The notes beneath the pieces were generated by a model. The model ran no database searches. It worked only from the letters and a program-made list of their open reading frames with translations, and was not told the origin of the DNA. Of a stretch of 64,000 nucleotides of DNA, positions 15,547 through 26,587 are shown in pieces. Numbering within the stretch: the stretch's first letter is position 1; every line of letters starts with the position of its first letter. Both the position numbers and the translations under genes were made by a program. The stretch is from positions 124,001-188,000 of the forward strand of contig NZ_FQTT01000001.1 of NCBI RefSeq assembly GCF_900098745.1. Direction: 5' to 3'. Source of the DNA: Actinomyces glycerinitolerans (lineage in GTDB: Bacteria; Actinomycetota; Actinomycetes; Actinomycetales; Actinomycetaceae).

Positions 15547-16881
15547 GTGCACACCTCCATCCCACGACGCGCCTTTCTCGGCCTGGGCGCCGCTGCGGCT
15601 ATGACCGTCGGCGGCTGCACGACGACGAACAACCGCGCCGAAACCGCTGGTGCCATTCCGCCCGCCTCGGGTCCGGTGACGCTCACCTACTGGTCGTGGC
15701 TGAAGGACCTGCAGATCGTCGCCGACCTGTACAACCAGGTGAACCCGAATGTGAGGGTGGAGGTAACCTGGATCCCCTCCTCCACCTCCGGCGGTTACCA
15801 GAAGCTCTACTCCGCGCTCGCAGCCGGTGGCGGCCCGGACATAGGCCAGGTGGAGATGCGAATGATCCCCGAGTTCGTCCTCGCCGGCGACCTCGTGGAC
15901 ATATCTCGCTACGGGGCGCGGGAACACAAGGATCTCTTCGATCCCGCCGCCTGGAGCTACGTGGACCTGGCCGACGGCGTGTACGGCATCCCACAGGACA
16001 CGGGTCCGGTCGCCCTGTTCTATCGCACGGACGTGTTCGACGCAGTGGGTGCCTCGCCGCCCACCACCTGGCAGGAATGGGCCGACACGGCCCGCCTCAT
16101 CCAGGAGAATCGGCCCGGGACCTACATGGACGTGTTCAACGTGGCCGACGGCAATATGCTCGCCACACTGTGCCAGCAGGCAGGCGGGAACTGGTTCGTT
16201 CCCGAGGGCGAGGAGTGGGTCATCAACCTCACCGATGAGGCCTGTCTCCAGGTCGCCGCCTTCTGGGACACGGCGATCGACGACGGACTGGTCAATACCG
16301 CATTCGGTTCCTTCTCCTCCCCCTGGATGTCCGCGATGGGCGCAGGCACCCTGGCCACGCACACCAACGGCTCCTGGGCGGATGCCCTGATCGAGGCCGT
16401 GCCTTCAGGCGCGGGAAAGTTCAAGGTCGCTCCCATGCCCCGTTGGGACACCGGTTACGGATCGAGCTACTCCGGGGGGTCGACGGCCGCAGTCATGGCC
16501 AACTCCCGACATCCGCAGGAGGCCACGGACTTCATCATCTGGATGCACTCCGACCCGCAGGCTCTGGACTCCCTGATCACCAACTGCGGCACCGGTTGGT
16601 CGCCTGCGGCGGACTACATAGGCAAGGTGCGCGAAGGCCCCAGCGAGTTCTTCTCAGGCCAGAGCTACAACACCGAGGTGATCGCCCCCATGGCCCGGGA
16701 ACAGAACCTGGACTGGCTCTGGCCGCCGCTGTGCCAGCAGTCGATCAACATCGTCGCCGACGGAATGCGGCGCAAACTCACCGACGGCACCTCGCTGGTG
16801 GACTCCCTGGCGATCAGTCAAACCGAGATCGTCCGGGCCTTCCAGCGTCGTGGTCTGCGAGCCAGGGAGGCGGAACAGTGA
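15547..16881 (+). CDS. ABC transporter sugar-binding lipoprotein
   Basis: A 444-residue extracellular solute-binding protein of the family-1 (carbohydrate) type. The N-terminus has a twin-arginine stretch (SIPRRAFLGLGAAAAM) and a lipobox (VGGC), so it is probably exported folded and lipid-anchored. The mature part starts VTLTYWSWLKDLQIVADLYN, typical of these proteins. It begins at GTG 15547 and is followed by two permeases with overlapping or abutting ends. No ATPase is encoded here, so the importer probably shares an MsiK-like ATPase encoded elsewhere, as is common in actinobacteria. Confidence 0.92.
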   Translation: MHTSIPRRAFLGLGAAAAMTVGGCTTTNNRAETAGAIPPASGPVTLTYWSWLKDLQIVADLYNQVNPNVRVEVTWIPSSTSGGYQKLYSALAAGGGPDIGQVEMRMIPEFVLAGDLVDISRYGAREHKDLFDPAAWSYVDLADGVYGIPQDTGPVALFYRTDVFDAVGASPPTTWQEWADTARLIQENRPGTYMDVFNVADGNMLATLCQQAGGNWFVPEGEEWVINLTDEACLQVAAFWDTAIDDGLVNTAFGSFSSPWMSAMGAGTLATHTNGSWADALIEAVPSGAGKFKVAPMPRWDTGYGSSYSGGSTAAVMANSRHPQEATDFIIWMHSDPQALDSLITNCGTGWSPAADYIGKVREGPSEFFSGQSYNTEVIAPMAREQNLDWLWPPLCQQSINIVADGMRRKLTDGTSLVDSLAISQTEIVRAFQRRGLRAREAEQ

Positions 16882-17759
16882 AGAAGAACGCGGCGCCCTA
16901 CCTCTTGGTGGCGCCATTCATGCTCGTGTTCCTACTGACGTTCATCGTGCCGATCGCGGTGGCCGTGGTGCAGTCCTTCACCCGCACCCGCTACACCGGA
17001 CTGTACGGCGAGGGCGGCACCACCGAGACCTTCGCGGGCTTGGACAATTACGCCACCGCCCTGGCCAATGCCAACTTCACTCAGTCCATTGGGCGGGTGC
17101 TGCTGTTCGGTGCCGTGCAGGTCACTGTCATGATCGCGGCAGCCACCGTCCTGGCACTGCTGCTGGAGTCAGCCGCGGCGCGCTGGCCGGGCCTGTTCCG
17201 GGCCCTCTACTTCATGCCTTACGGCGTGCCCGGAGTGATCGCCACGATCCTGTGGTCCTTCCTGTACATCCCCGGGCTGTCTCCGATCGTGGACGCCTTG
17301 GCAGTGGTGGGCATCCAGTACGACTTCCTCGCCGAGGGCAACGTGCTGTGGTCGATCGCCAACATCGTGACCTGGGCGTACACCGGCTACAACATGCTCA
17401 TCATCATCGCCCAGCTCAAGGCGATCCCCGCCGAGGTGTACGAGGCCGCGAAGGTCGATGGGGCAGGACCCGTGCGCATCGCCACCTCCATTCAAATTCC
17501 GCTCATCCGCCCGGCGCTGCTGCTGACCATCGTCTTCTCCATCATCGGCACCCTTCAGCTGTTCGCCGAGCCGCAGATCCTGGCGACGATCGCCCCGGCC
17601 ATCAACACCGAGTACACGCCCAACTACTCGGCCTACACCTGGGCCTTCCAGTACAACGACTACGGTGTCGCAGCCGCCGAGGCGGTCATTATTGCGGCGG
17701 CCGCCTTCATCCTGTCCTTCATATTCCTGCGGGCCACCACCGGGCGAGGAGGGGACTGA
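16878..17759 (+). CDS. ABC sugar transporter permease (MalF-like)
   Basis: A 293-residue inner-membrane permease with about six helices. The cytoplasmic EAA loop is visible (EVYEAAKVDGAGPVRIATSI, then QIPLIRPALL). The start is GTG 16878, overlapping the stop of the binding-protein gene (GTGA), with GGGAGG seven bases upstream. It pairs with the next gene to form the translocation pore. Confidence 0.92.
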   Translation: MKKNAAPYLLVAPFMLVFLLTFIVPIAVAVVQSFTRTRYTGLYGEGGTTETFAGLDNYATALANANFTQSIGRVLLFGAVQVTVMIAAATVLALLLESAAARWPGLFRALYFMPYGVPGVIATILWSFLYIPGLSPIVDALAVVGIQYDFLAEGNVLWSIANIVTWAYTGYNMLIIIAQLKAIPAEVYEAAKVDGAGPVRIATSIQIPLIRPALLLTIVFSIIGTLQLFAEPQILATIAPAINTEYTPNYSAYTWAFQYNDYGVAAAEAVIIAAAAFILSFIFLRATTGRGGD

Positions 17760-17760
17760 C

Positions 17761-18630
17761 ATGGCAGATCGCAGCAGCCGCGAGGCCGGGGCACGCCGAT
17801 CCACGACCTTCTTCGTCACCAGCGTCCTGGTGCTGGTGTCGCTGTACTTCATCATTCCGGTCCTGTGGGTGGTCATCAACGCCACGAAGACCACCGATGA
17901 TCTGTTCTCCACCAACGGCTTCTGGTTCGGTGGGAGTTTCGCCCTGGTGGAGAATCTTCGCAACGTCCTGACCTCCAACGGTGGGATCTTCCCGCGCTGG
18001 TTCGTCAATTCCCTGCTCTACTCGGGGGCCGGGGCGCTGCTGGCCACATATTTCGCGGCCGCGGCGGGCTATGCCCTGTCCAAGTATGAGTTCCGCGGGA
18101 AGAACCTCATGTTCGGGCTGGTCATGGGAGGGGTGCTGGTTCCCGGCACGGCCACTGCGCTGCCGCTGTTCCTCGTGTTCAGCCGGATCGGGATCACCAA
18201 CACCTACCTGGCCGTCCTAATCCCCGCCGTCGTTTCCCCCTTCGGCCTGTTCCTGTGCCGGATCTACGCCGACGCCGCGGTGTCCACCTCACTGCTCGAG
18301 GCAGGCCGGATCGACGGGGCCGGGGAACTGACGATCTTCCACCGGATCGCGCTGCGACAGATGGTGCCCGCCCTGGTCACCGTCTTCCTGTTCCAGTTCG
18401 TGGCGATCTGGAACAACTACTTCCTGCCGTTGATCATGCTCGCCGACGAGCGCCTCTACCCCATCACCCTGGGACTGAACACATGGCTGTCCCAAACCAA
18501 TCGGCTGCCGGAGTTCTATCAGTTGACCATCGGCGGGGCACTGCTCAGTGTCATTCCGCTGGCGATCCTCATGCTCGTGCTCCAGCGGTTCTGGAAGGGT
18601 GGACTCACCGAGGGGGCAGTCAAGGAGTAA
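17761..18630 (+). CDS. ABC sugar transporter permease (MalG-like)
   Basis: A 289-residue permease, second half of the pore. The EAA loop reads SLLEAGRIDGAGELTIFHRI, followed by ALRQMVPALV. ATG 17761 follows the previous stop by one base, and an extended upstream frame inside the preceding gene is rejected. The stop at 18628-18630 abuts the convergent TetR gene with no intergenic space. Confidence 0.92.
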   Translation: MADRSSREAGARRSTTFFVTSVLVLVSLYFIIPVLWVVINATKTTDDLFSTNGFWFGGSFALVENLRNVLTSNGGIFPRWFVNSLLYSGAGALLATYFAAAAGYALSKYEFRGKNLMFGLVMGGVLVPGTATALPLFLVFSRIGITNTYLAVLIPAVVSPFGLFLCRIYADAAVSTSLLEAGRIDGAGELTIFHRIALRQMVPALVTVFLFQFVAIWNNYFLPLIMLADERLYPITLGLNTWLSQTNRLPEFYQLTIGGALLSVIPLAILMLVLQRFWKGGLTEGAVKE

Positions 18631-19260
18631 TCAGGAAACGGCCTTCTCCAGCGCGGGCAGCCACGCGATGACCTCCTCAATGCCGGCGCGCAGATCCGTC
18701 GCGTAGCCCTGATCATGCCAGTTGCGCAGCACGGCCATGAACGCCCAGAACACCCCGGAGGCAAGAACCCGAGCGGTGGCGAAGTTACATCGCCCGGACC
18801 GGGCCACCTCCGCGGCGATGGCATCAACCTCCTGGTTTATCACCAGGGACATGGCCCCCTGAATGGAGGGGACCTCAAAACACAGACGTGTACGCAGCAC
18901 GACCATCTCCTGGTCGTGGCCGAAGTGATCGGTCCAGATGTCATCCAGAACTCGGCTCACCGCGTCGGCCAGGTCGATCCCCTGAGCCAGGCGATGCCCC
19001 AACTGGTCGCGTATCTGTTCGTCGTACTCGTCATGAAGGACGAGTCCCTCCTTGGTGCCGAAGTACCGGTAAACAGTGCTGGGTGAGACCAGCGCGGCCT
19101 CGGCGACCTGCTCAATGCTGACCGTATCGAAGCCCCGCACCTCGAACAGACGAAGCGCCTCATCCTGGATGTGACGCATGGTCGCGGCCTTCTTGCGGGC
19201 GCGCAGGCCCGGACGAGGGGTCGATGTCGCACCCGCCGAGGGGGAATCGACCATGGGCAT
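18631..19260 (-). CDS. TetR-family transcriptional regulator of the adjacent ABC exporter
   Basis: A 209-residue regulator. The helix-turn-helix is FEVRGFDTVSIEQVAEAALV followed by SPSTVYRYFGTKEGLV. The C-terminal domain resembles the MftR/AcrR-like group (an Asp/His-rich helix near FGHDQEM). The start ATG at 19258-19260 has AGGAGG four bases upstream. The gene is divergent from the ABC exporter; the 89-bp space between start codons holds repeated GTCAC motifs. It is therefore the probable local repressor, possibly sensing a drug-like compound. Confidence 0.88.
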   Translation of the reverse strand: MPMVDSPSAGATSTPRPGLRARKKAATMRHIQDEALRLFEVRGFDTVSIEQVAEAALVSPSTVYRYFGTKEGLVLHDEYDEQIRDQLGHRLAQGIDLADAVSRVLDDIWTDHFGHDQEMVVLRTRLCFEVPSIQGAMSLVINQEVDAIAAEVARSGRCNFATARVLASGVFWAFMAVLRNWHDQGYATDLRAGIEEVIAWLPALEKAVS

Positions 19261-19281
19261 CACACCTCCTGTCGCCTGACG

Positions 19282-19368
19282 CCGTCACCCTGCGGACACC
19301 GTCACCCTGCGGGCTTGACAGCCACACACTATCAAGTACAGTCACTGTCATGAGCAAGTCACTGTCAG
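19282..19368 (+). promoter_or_regulatory. Promoter and repeated operator motifs of the ABC exporter
   Basis: TTGACA (19315-19320), 16 bp, TACAGT (19337-19342) predicts a start at the exporter ATG (19350), that is, a leaderless mRNA. The sequence ACAGTCACTGT (19338-19348) is a perfect palindrome. GTCACTGTCA occurs at 19341-19350 and again at 19359-19368. CCGTCACCCTGCGG is duplicated at 19282-19295 and 19299-19312. These are candidate TetR sites. Confidence 0.6.
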
Positions 19369-20276
19369 AATTTGCGGTGGACGCCTCCCGACTCGTCAAA
19401 CGCTTCGGCAAACTCACCGCCCTGGACGGGCTCGATCTGATCGTCTCTCGCGGCGAGATACACGGATTCCTCGGCCCCAACGGTGCCGGGAAGTCCACCA
19501 CCATTCGCGCCGCGCTCGGCCAGTTGCGGCTGGATTGCGGCCGTATCACGGTGTTGGGGATGGATGCCTGGGAGCGCGCCGTGGATATCCACGCCCGCCT
19601 CGCCTACGTCCCCGGAGACACCATGCTGTGGCCGGGCCTGACCGGTGGACAGTGCATCGACTTGCTCGGCGGGTTCCACGGCAACATGAACCGTCGGCGA
19701 CGCGACGAACTCGTTGAACGCTTCGACCTGGACCCCACGCGCCGTTTCCGCACCTATTCCAAGGGCAACCGGCAGAAGGTAGCGCTCGTGGCGGCGCTGG
19801 CCTGCGACGTTGAGCTGCTCATCCTGGACGAGCCCACCTCGGGACTCGACCCCGTCATGGAGGCCGTGTTTCAGCAAGTCGTCGCCGAGCGCGCCGAGGC
19901 GGGCACCACGGTGCTGCTCTCAAGCCATATCTTGGCCGAGGTTGAGGCCCTGTGCGAGACGGTAACCGTGGTACGCGCCGGGCGCGCCGTCTTCACCGGC
20001 CGCCTGGCCGAGCTGCGTTCCGGCCGAGCCACCGCCGTCGATGCGGTGACGGCAACCGCGCTGCCGGGGCTGGCGGGGATCGAGGGCGTTGACCGTCTAC
20101 AGACGGATGCCGTACCCCGGGGGGTGCGCACCACGCTTCTGGCCAATGTTGAGGCCCTGCCCGCGGTCCTGGCGGCCTTGAGCGCGGCGCGTCCGGTGCA
20201 ACTCGAACTCCGTCCGCCGAGCCTCGAGCAGCTGTTTCTGGACAACTACATCATGAGCAGCGGTGACCAGCGATGA
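19350..20276 (+). CDS. ABC exporter ATP-binding protein
   Basis: A 308-residue ATPase of the ABC-2 exporter (drug-resistance) type. The Walker A is GPNGAGKST. The usual LSGGQ signature reads YSKGNRQKVAL, as in the DrrA/CcmA-like group. The Walker B is LLILDEPTSGLDP and the H-loop is SSHIL. The start ATG 19350 coincides with the predicted transcription start, without a Shine-Dalgarno sequence. Translation is coupled to the following permease (ATGA). Confidence 0.9.
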   Translation: MSKSLSEFAVDASRLVKRFGKLTALDGLDLIVSRGEIHGFLGPNGAGKSTTIRAALGQLRLDCGRITVLGMDAWERAVDIHARLAYVPGDTMLWPGLTGGQCIDLLGGFHGNMNRRRRDELVERFDLDPTRRFRTYSKGNRQKVALVAALACDVELLILDEPTSGLDPVMEAVFQQVVAERAEAGTTVLLSSHILAEVEALCETVTVVRAGRAVFTGRLAELRSGRATAVDAVTATALPGLAGIEGVDRLQTDAVPRGVRTTLLANVEALPAVLAALSAARPVQLELRPPSLEQLFLDNYIMSSGDQR

Positions 20277-21874
20277 GCCGCCCCCGCCTGCTCGTTACTC
20301 GTCCCCTTACCGGTCTGCCGCGGATGATGATCCTGGGGCTGCGCACGTCCTGGCCGTCCCTGACGCTGAGCACGTGGGCCTGCGTGACCCTGGTAGTGGC
20401 GGTCGCGGTCGGCGTCAAGGGCCTGTATCCGACCTCGGCCGCACGAGCGGAGTACGCGGCCACCGCCGGCGCGTCGATCCCCAGCACCGCCTTCAACGGA
20501 CGCGGCTACGGACTGGCCTCCCTGGGTGGCATCACCGGGGTGGAGGTCGGCTTCATGGGGCAGATACTGTTTCCGGTGCTGGGTCTGCTGACGGCCATTC
20601 GCCTGACCCGTCGTGAGGAGGAGACCGGGCGCACCGAGCTGCTGACCGCCTCGCGGGTGGGGCGGCTGGCGCCCTTGGCGGCAGCGACCATGCTGCTGGC
20701 GTTAACCGCTGCCGCCACCGGATTGCTTATGGCTGTGGGCATGACGGCGGCCGGTCTGCCCGCTCGGGGGTCCGCCTGGTACGCCGCTGGAGCAGGTGCT
20801 TGCATGCTGTTCTTCGCCGTCGTCGGTCTTCTGCTTGGCCAGTTGTGTCAGCAGGCCGTTACCGCTCGGCAGCTCGGAATCGGCATTGTGCTGATGGCCT
20901 TTCTGGTCCGCTTCATCGTCGACGGCCTGGAGTGGGAGGCGACCTGGGCCAGTCCGCTCGGGTGGCTGCCGGAGGTGCGCGCCTTCGATGATCCGCAGGC
21001 CTGGCCCCTGATGGCCTATGGCACCGCCTCACTCGTCCTACTGGTCGCCTGCGCGATTGCGGCCTGGCACCGGGATGTGGGAGCCGGCGTCTTCACTCCA
21101 CGCCCCGGACCGGCCCACGATCCTGCTCGCCAGGCGGCCTGGCGACTGGCACTGGTGCTGGAACGAACGACAACGACGCCTTTCCTCGCCCTCACCTGCC
21201 TGTGGACACTCTTCATTGGACTGTTCAGCGAGGAGATGACCCGGATCATCCAGGCGAACCCCTCAACGTTGGCGGCCATGGGACTGGAACGGGGCACGGA
21301 CCTGATGGCGGCCATGGCCGCGACCGTCATGGTGGCCGCGGCCGCCGCCGTCTCCGTGCAGGGAGCCGCCCGCCTGGGGGCGGAGGAGTCCATCGGGCGC
21401 CTGGGGCTGCTGCTGTCCACCCGCTGCAGTCGGGCACGGCTGTGGGTCGGCTGGTGGGCGACGACACTGGTCTCGTCCGCGGTCGTACTCATCGCATCCG
21501 CGCTGCTGCTGGGGCTGAGCACCTGGGCGACGTCCGGGCAGAAGGAGGCATTCGACACGGCGCTCGAGATCGGCGGGTACTATCTGGTCCCCGTTCTCCT
21601 TGTGGGCTCCGTCTCCGCGCTGCTCGCGGCCCTCGGCCCGCGCTGGCCGATGCTGAACTGGACGATCATCCTGTGGACGGCAGTGATCGGCTTCCTCGCA
21701 GAGGCTCTGGATCTGCCGGAATGGGCACGGGATCTGTCACCGGCACACGCGGTCGGTGTACTCCCCGTCGACGATGCGGACCCGCGAGTAATCGTCGGTC
21801 AGGGCGTTGCAGCGGTCATAACGTTGATTGCGTCTCTGCTCGCATTCCGACGCCGGAGTCTGCGGGCGGGGTGA
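20273..21874 (+). CDS. ABC-2 type exporter permease
   Basis: A 533-residue membrane protein with about 12 hydrophobic segments in two similar halves, the layout of actinobacterial antibiotic-exporter permeases that work with a single DrrA-like ATPase. The cytoplasmic turn RREEETGRTELLTASRVG is characteristic and recurs in the second half as GAEESIGRLGLLLSTRCS. It starts inside the ATPase stop (ATGA at 20273). The substrate is not deducible; a drug or lipid is likely. Confidence 0.88.
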   Translation: MSRPRLLVTRPLTGLPRMMILGLRTSWPSLTLSTWACVTLVVAVAVGVKGLYPTSAARAEYAATAGASIPSTAFNGRGYGLASLGGITGVEVGFMGQILFPVLGLLTAIRLTRREEETGRTELLTASRVGRLAPLAAATMLLALTAAATGLLMAVGMTAAGLPARGSAWYAAGAGACMLFFAVVGLLLGQLCQQAVTARQLGIGIVLMAFLVRFIVDGLEWEATWASPLGWLPEVRAFDDPQAWPLMAYGTASLVLLVACAIAAWHRDVGAGVFTPRPGPAHDPARQAAWRLALVLERTTTTPFLALTCLWTLFIGLFSEEMTRIIQANPSTLAAMGLERGTDLMAAMAATVMVAAAAAVSVQGAARLGAEESIGRLGLLLSTRCSRARLWVGWWATTLVSSAVVLIASALLLGLSTWATSGQKEAFDTALEIGGYYLVPVLLVGSVSALLAALGPRWPMLNWTIILWTAVIGFLAEALDLPEWARDLSPAHAVGVLPVDDADPRVIVGQGVAAVITLIASLLAFRRRSLRAG

Positions 21875-21957
21875 GGCCACAGCCGCGCCGCCTCGGCAAG
21901 ACGCTCGTAGATGCGGCCGACGCGGTGGGCACGCTCACAACAGCAATACGACAACAG

Positions 21958-21980
21958 CCGGTCACCACTGTGGTGACCGG
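21958..21980. terminator. Bidirectional terminator between the ABC exporter and bL37
   Basis: CCGGTCACCA and TGGTGACCGG form a perfect stem around the loop CTG. It lies downstream of both convergent genes (stops at 21874 on + and 22029 on -). Confidence 0.75.
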
Positions 21981-22028
21981 CCGGTCGTAGGTAGTCGAGT
22001 GCGGCGCCGAGACGCCGCCCCACCCGTC

Positions 22029-22103
22029 TTAGGCGTTGGGACGCTTGCCGTGGTTGGCGCTGTTCTTGGCGCGTGCACGACGCTTCCGACCGCGCTTGCT
22101 CAT
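22029..22103 (-). CDS. Ribosomal protein bL37 (24 residues)
   Basis: A 24-residue, very basic peptide beginning SKRGRKRRARAK and ending NHGKRPNA. This matches the small actinobacterial 50S protein bL37, known from mycobacterial ribosome structures. The ATG at 22101-22103 has a good Shine-Dalgarno (GAGGAGGCAGGA). The gene is monocistronic and ends at the hairpin at 21958-21980. It is too short for most gene finders, and longer open frames through it are extensions without support. Confidence 0.9.
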   Translation of the reverse strand: MSKRGRKRRARAKNSANHGKRPNA

Positions 22104-22258
22104 TCCTGCCTCCTCATGTGTGGTGGTTCTTCTCCGCCCCGAGGGGCACGGAACGCCGGGTATTTTCGCACATCGCGGCCGGTCGCTGCCAGCCGGCCGC
22201 CCCGCGGCGGCGGTGAATGCGAACACAGATCACCGCGGCGACCGCTCCGCCGGGCGCT

Positions 22259-22591
22259 TCAGCCGCGTTCGATGCGCTCGGTGCGCACCACCGTGGCCGT
22301 GACCCGCGTGGTGGAGACGACCGACGTCGTCGTGGAGCTGATGCGCGCCGCGGACAGGTAACCCAGGACGCGGGCGCGCAGCGCGGGCGGAGCCTGCTCG
22401 GCGCAGCGGGAGCGGACCAACTCGCGTAGGTGCCGCTCGGCGTCGGCCTGGCGGGAGCAGTGCTCGCAGGAAGCGACATGCTCGGCCAGGCGGGCCTGAA
22501 GATCCTGGTCGACCTCATGGTCGAGGAAGCGCTCCAGGTGGGTACGGGCCTCCGCGCACGAACAGGGCTCGGTCGGGTTCTTCTCACCCAT
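22259..22591 (-). CDS. rsrA: Anti-sigma factor RsrA (zinc-binding, redox-sensing)
   Basis: A 110-residue ZAS-family anti-sigma factor. The HX3CX2C motif (HVASCEHC) and an upstream Cys pair (CSC near residue 10) are the zinc and redox ligands. Disulfide stress oxidises them, releases zinc and frees SigR. The start ATG shares a base with the sigR stop (TAATG), so synthesis of sigma and anti-sigma is coupled. The C-terminal tail, rich in Ser/Thr/Val, is variable. Confidence 0.92.
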   Translation of the reverse strand: MGEKNPTEPCSCAEARTHLERFLDHEVDQDLQARLAEHVASCEHCSRQADAERHLRELVRSRCAEQAPPALRARVLGYLSAARISSTTTSVVSTTRVTATVVRTERIERG

Positions 22592-23421
22592 TAGTTCTTC
22601 TCCTCCGCGCTGACATAGCCCAGCTGGCGGGCGTGGTCCGCAAGTAGCTCACGTAGTTGCCGGCGCCCGCGGTGCAGGCGCGACATGACCGTGCCGATGG
22701 GGGTGCCCATGATCTCGGCGATCTCCTTGTAGGAGAAGCCCTCGACGTCGGCCAGGTAAACGGCCAGCCGCCGCTCCTCGCTGAGCTCCCCCAGGGCCGC
22801 CTTGATCTCCTCGTCCGGCAGCTCGTCCAACGCCAGGTTCTCGGCGCTGGGCAGCCCGACGGAGTCATGTGAGGCGGCCCGGTGCAGCTGCCAGTCCTCG
22901 ACCGTGTCGGCGTCGGACTGCAGCGGCTCACGCTGCTTCTTGCGGTAGGTGTTGATGAAGGTGTTGGTCAGGATGCGGTAGAGCCAGGCCTTCAAGTTGG
23001 TGCCGGGCCGGTATTGGTGAAAGGCGCCGAAGGCGCGGGCGTACGTGTCCTGCACCAGGTCCTCGGCGTCAGCCGGGTTGCGGGTCATACGCAAAGCGGC
23101 GCCATAGAGCTGGTCCAGATAAGGCAGGGCGTCGGCCTCGAAGCGGGCCGCGCGGGCCTCGGCAGACTCGTCGGCCGGGGCACGGTCGAGGTCGTCGGGC
23201 TCCGCCTCGGCAGGGGACTGTGCCACGCCAAGCCGGTCCGTGGGGCGGTGATCGTCTGTGTCCGTCATCGACCACGAGCCTAGCCCGCCCGTACCAGTAG
23301 TGCGCCGCTGGGCGCCCCGCGGTAACGAGGTCATGGCAGGCACCAGGCCGGGGGCTACGCCGATTCCCGGCGCGGCCGTGGGAGATGCCCCCGGGGCGGG
23401 GCGGGTGTAAGAAGCAATCAT
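22591..23421 (-). CDS. sigR: ECF sigma factor SigR/SigH (oxidative and disulfide stress), long form
   Basis: Region 2 reads [20 protein letters not shown] then [20 protein letters not shown]. Region 4 reads [20 protein letters not shown]. It directs thiol-oxidative stress genes and is held by RsrA. The short form starts at ATG 23268 (225 residues) and has no evident Shine-Dalgarno. The frame is open further up to ATG 23421 (276 residues, beginning [11 protein letters not shown]), which sits 10 bases after a perfect SigR-type promoter. Streptomyces coelicolor makes an analogous unstable long form from its SigR-dependent promoter. Both forms are likely; coordinates are for the long one. Confidence 0.88.
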   Translation of the reverse strand: MIASYTRPAPGASPTAAPGIGVAPGLVPAMTSLPRGAQRRTTGTGGLGSWSMTDTDDHRPTDRLGVAQSPAEAEPDDLDRAPADESAEARAARFEADALPYLDQLYGAALRMTRNPADAEDLVQDTYARAFGAFHQYRPGTNLKAWLYRILTNTFINTYRKKQREPLQSDADTVEDWQLHRAASHDSVGLPSAENLALDELPDEEIKAALGELSEERRLAVYLADVEGFSYKEIAEIMGTPIGTVMSRLHRGRRQLRELLADHARQLGYVSAEEKN

Positions 23422-23431
23422 CGCCGTCCTA

Positions 23432-23458
23432 AACGACTCCGCGGGCCCGCGCATTCCC
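23432..23458 (-). promoter_or_regulatory. SigR-type autoregulatory promoter (GGGAAT-N18-GTT)
   Basis: On the reverse strand GGGAAT (23453-23458) is followed by exactly 18 bases and GTT (23432-23434), the published SigR/SigH consensus. ATG 23421 begins 10 bases after GTT, so the mRNA would start at or within a few bases of the long-form start codon. Confidence 0.78.
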
Positions 23459-23513
23459 GGCTGTTGTCGCCGGCTACTGGCACCGGGCGCCGCGGTGCGC
23501 GAAGATGGGGGGT

Positions 23514-24023
23514 ATGGACCTTCTGCGCATCGTTGCCCGCCCGGCGCTTGCCGCCCCCTTCATTGTCGATGGCATTGACGCCCTCGCCCGACCCAAGCGG
23601 CACGCGGAGAAGTTTGAAAAGGTGCAGCCGGTGCTGGAGAAGGCCGGGCTGCCGCCGGTGCTGCACTCGGACGCCGAGTTGCTTACCCGCATCAGCGGCG
23701 TCGTGAGCGTAGTGGCCGGGTTGGGCCTGGCCACGGGACGGGCGCCGCGCACCTGCGCAGCCGTATTGGCGACGCTCAACATTCCGCTGACGCTGGTGAA
23801 CAACCCGGTGTGGGCCGTCAAGGGCCAGGACGCGCGCAAGCAGGCCATGTCGGGGCTAATGCGCTCCGCCGCCATCGGGGCGGGCTTGGCCCTGTCCGCG
23901 GCGGACCGTGAGGGGCGCCCGTCGCTGGCGTGGCGGCGCGAGAACCGACGTCAGGTTCAGGCAGCAATTGCGGCCGCGGAGGCACAGGTACGCGCCCAGT
24001 ACGAGCCGACGCAGTCGGCCTGA
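23514..24023 (+). CDS. DoxX-family membrane protein
   Basis: A 169-residue protein with about four hydrophobic segments. The DoxX signature is at the start ([20 protein letters not shown]), and the usual central helices follow ([20 protein letters not shown]). DoxX proteins are integral membrane proteins linked to oxidative-stress tolerance and thiosulfate oxidation in some bacteria. It is divergent from sigR with about 90 bp between. ATG 23505 (MGGMDLL) is an alternative start three codons upstream; the G-run before 23514 may serve as its Shine-Dalgarno. Confidence 0.82.
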   Translation: MDLLRIVARPALAAPFIVDGIDALARPKRHAEKFEKVQPVLEKAGLPPVLHSDAELLTRISGVVSVVAGLGLATGRAPRTCAAVLATLNIPLTLVNNPVWAVKGQDARKQAMSGLMRSAAIGAGLALSAADREGRPSLAWRRENRRQVQAAIAAAEAQVRAQYEPTQSA

Positions 24024-24063
24024 GCCATCCGCCGGAATCGTCCGCGCAGCTTTATCGCGCAAA

Positions 24064-24157
24064 CCGGACCGCGCTCGTCGGTTTGGACCTCCCCAGTGGC
24101 GCACTACGGCGGTCCGGGCAGAAAGAGGCGGTCCAAATGGGGGGGGTGGCGGTCCCG
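24064..24157. repeat. Second mirror array of the TTGGACCGC family
   Basis: Direct cores CCGGACCGC (24064) and TTGGACCTC (24083) are 19 bp apart. Inverted cores GCGGTCCGG (24109), GCGGTCCAA (24128) and GCGGTCCCG (24149) follow, at steps of 19 and 21 bp. The step across the axis (24083 to 24109) is 26 bp, identical to that in the array at 3465-3575. The array lies in the 317-bp gap between the DoxX and isocitrate dehydrogenase genes. Apart from it the gap shows only the Shine-Dalgarno region of the next gene. Confidence 0.75.
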
Positions 24158-24340
24158 GCCCGCCACTTGCGGCTTCGCCTGGCCACTGCGCTTGTGGCGG
24201 TCGGGGCGCAACTTCGACCGGCCACAGCACAAATCGACGCGGCGCCGCGCTACCCTCGGGGGCGGGAGCCCCGCCGGCCGACGCCGGGGACACGGGCCAA
24301 ACCCCCAGCCGACCTTGAGGAACACGAAGGAACACGACCG

Positions 24341-26583
<2,243 letters not shown>

Positions 26584-26587
<4 letters not shown>

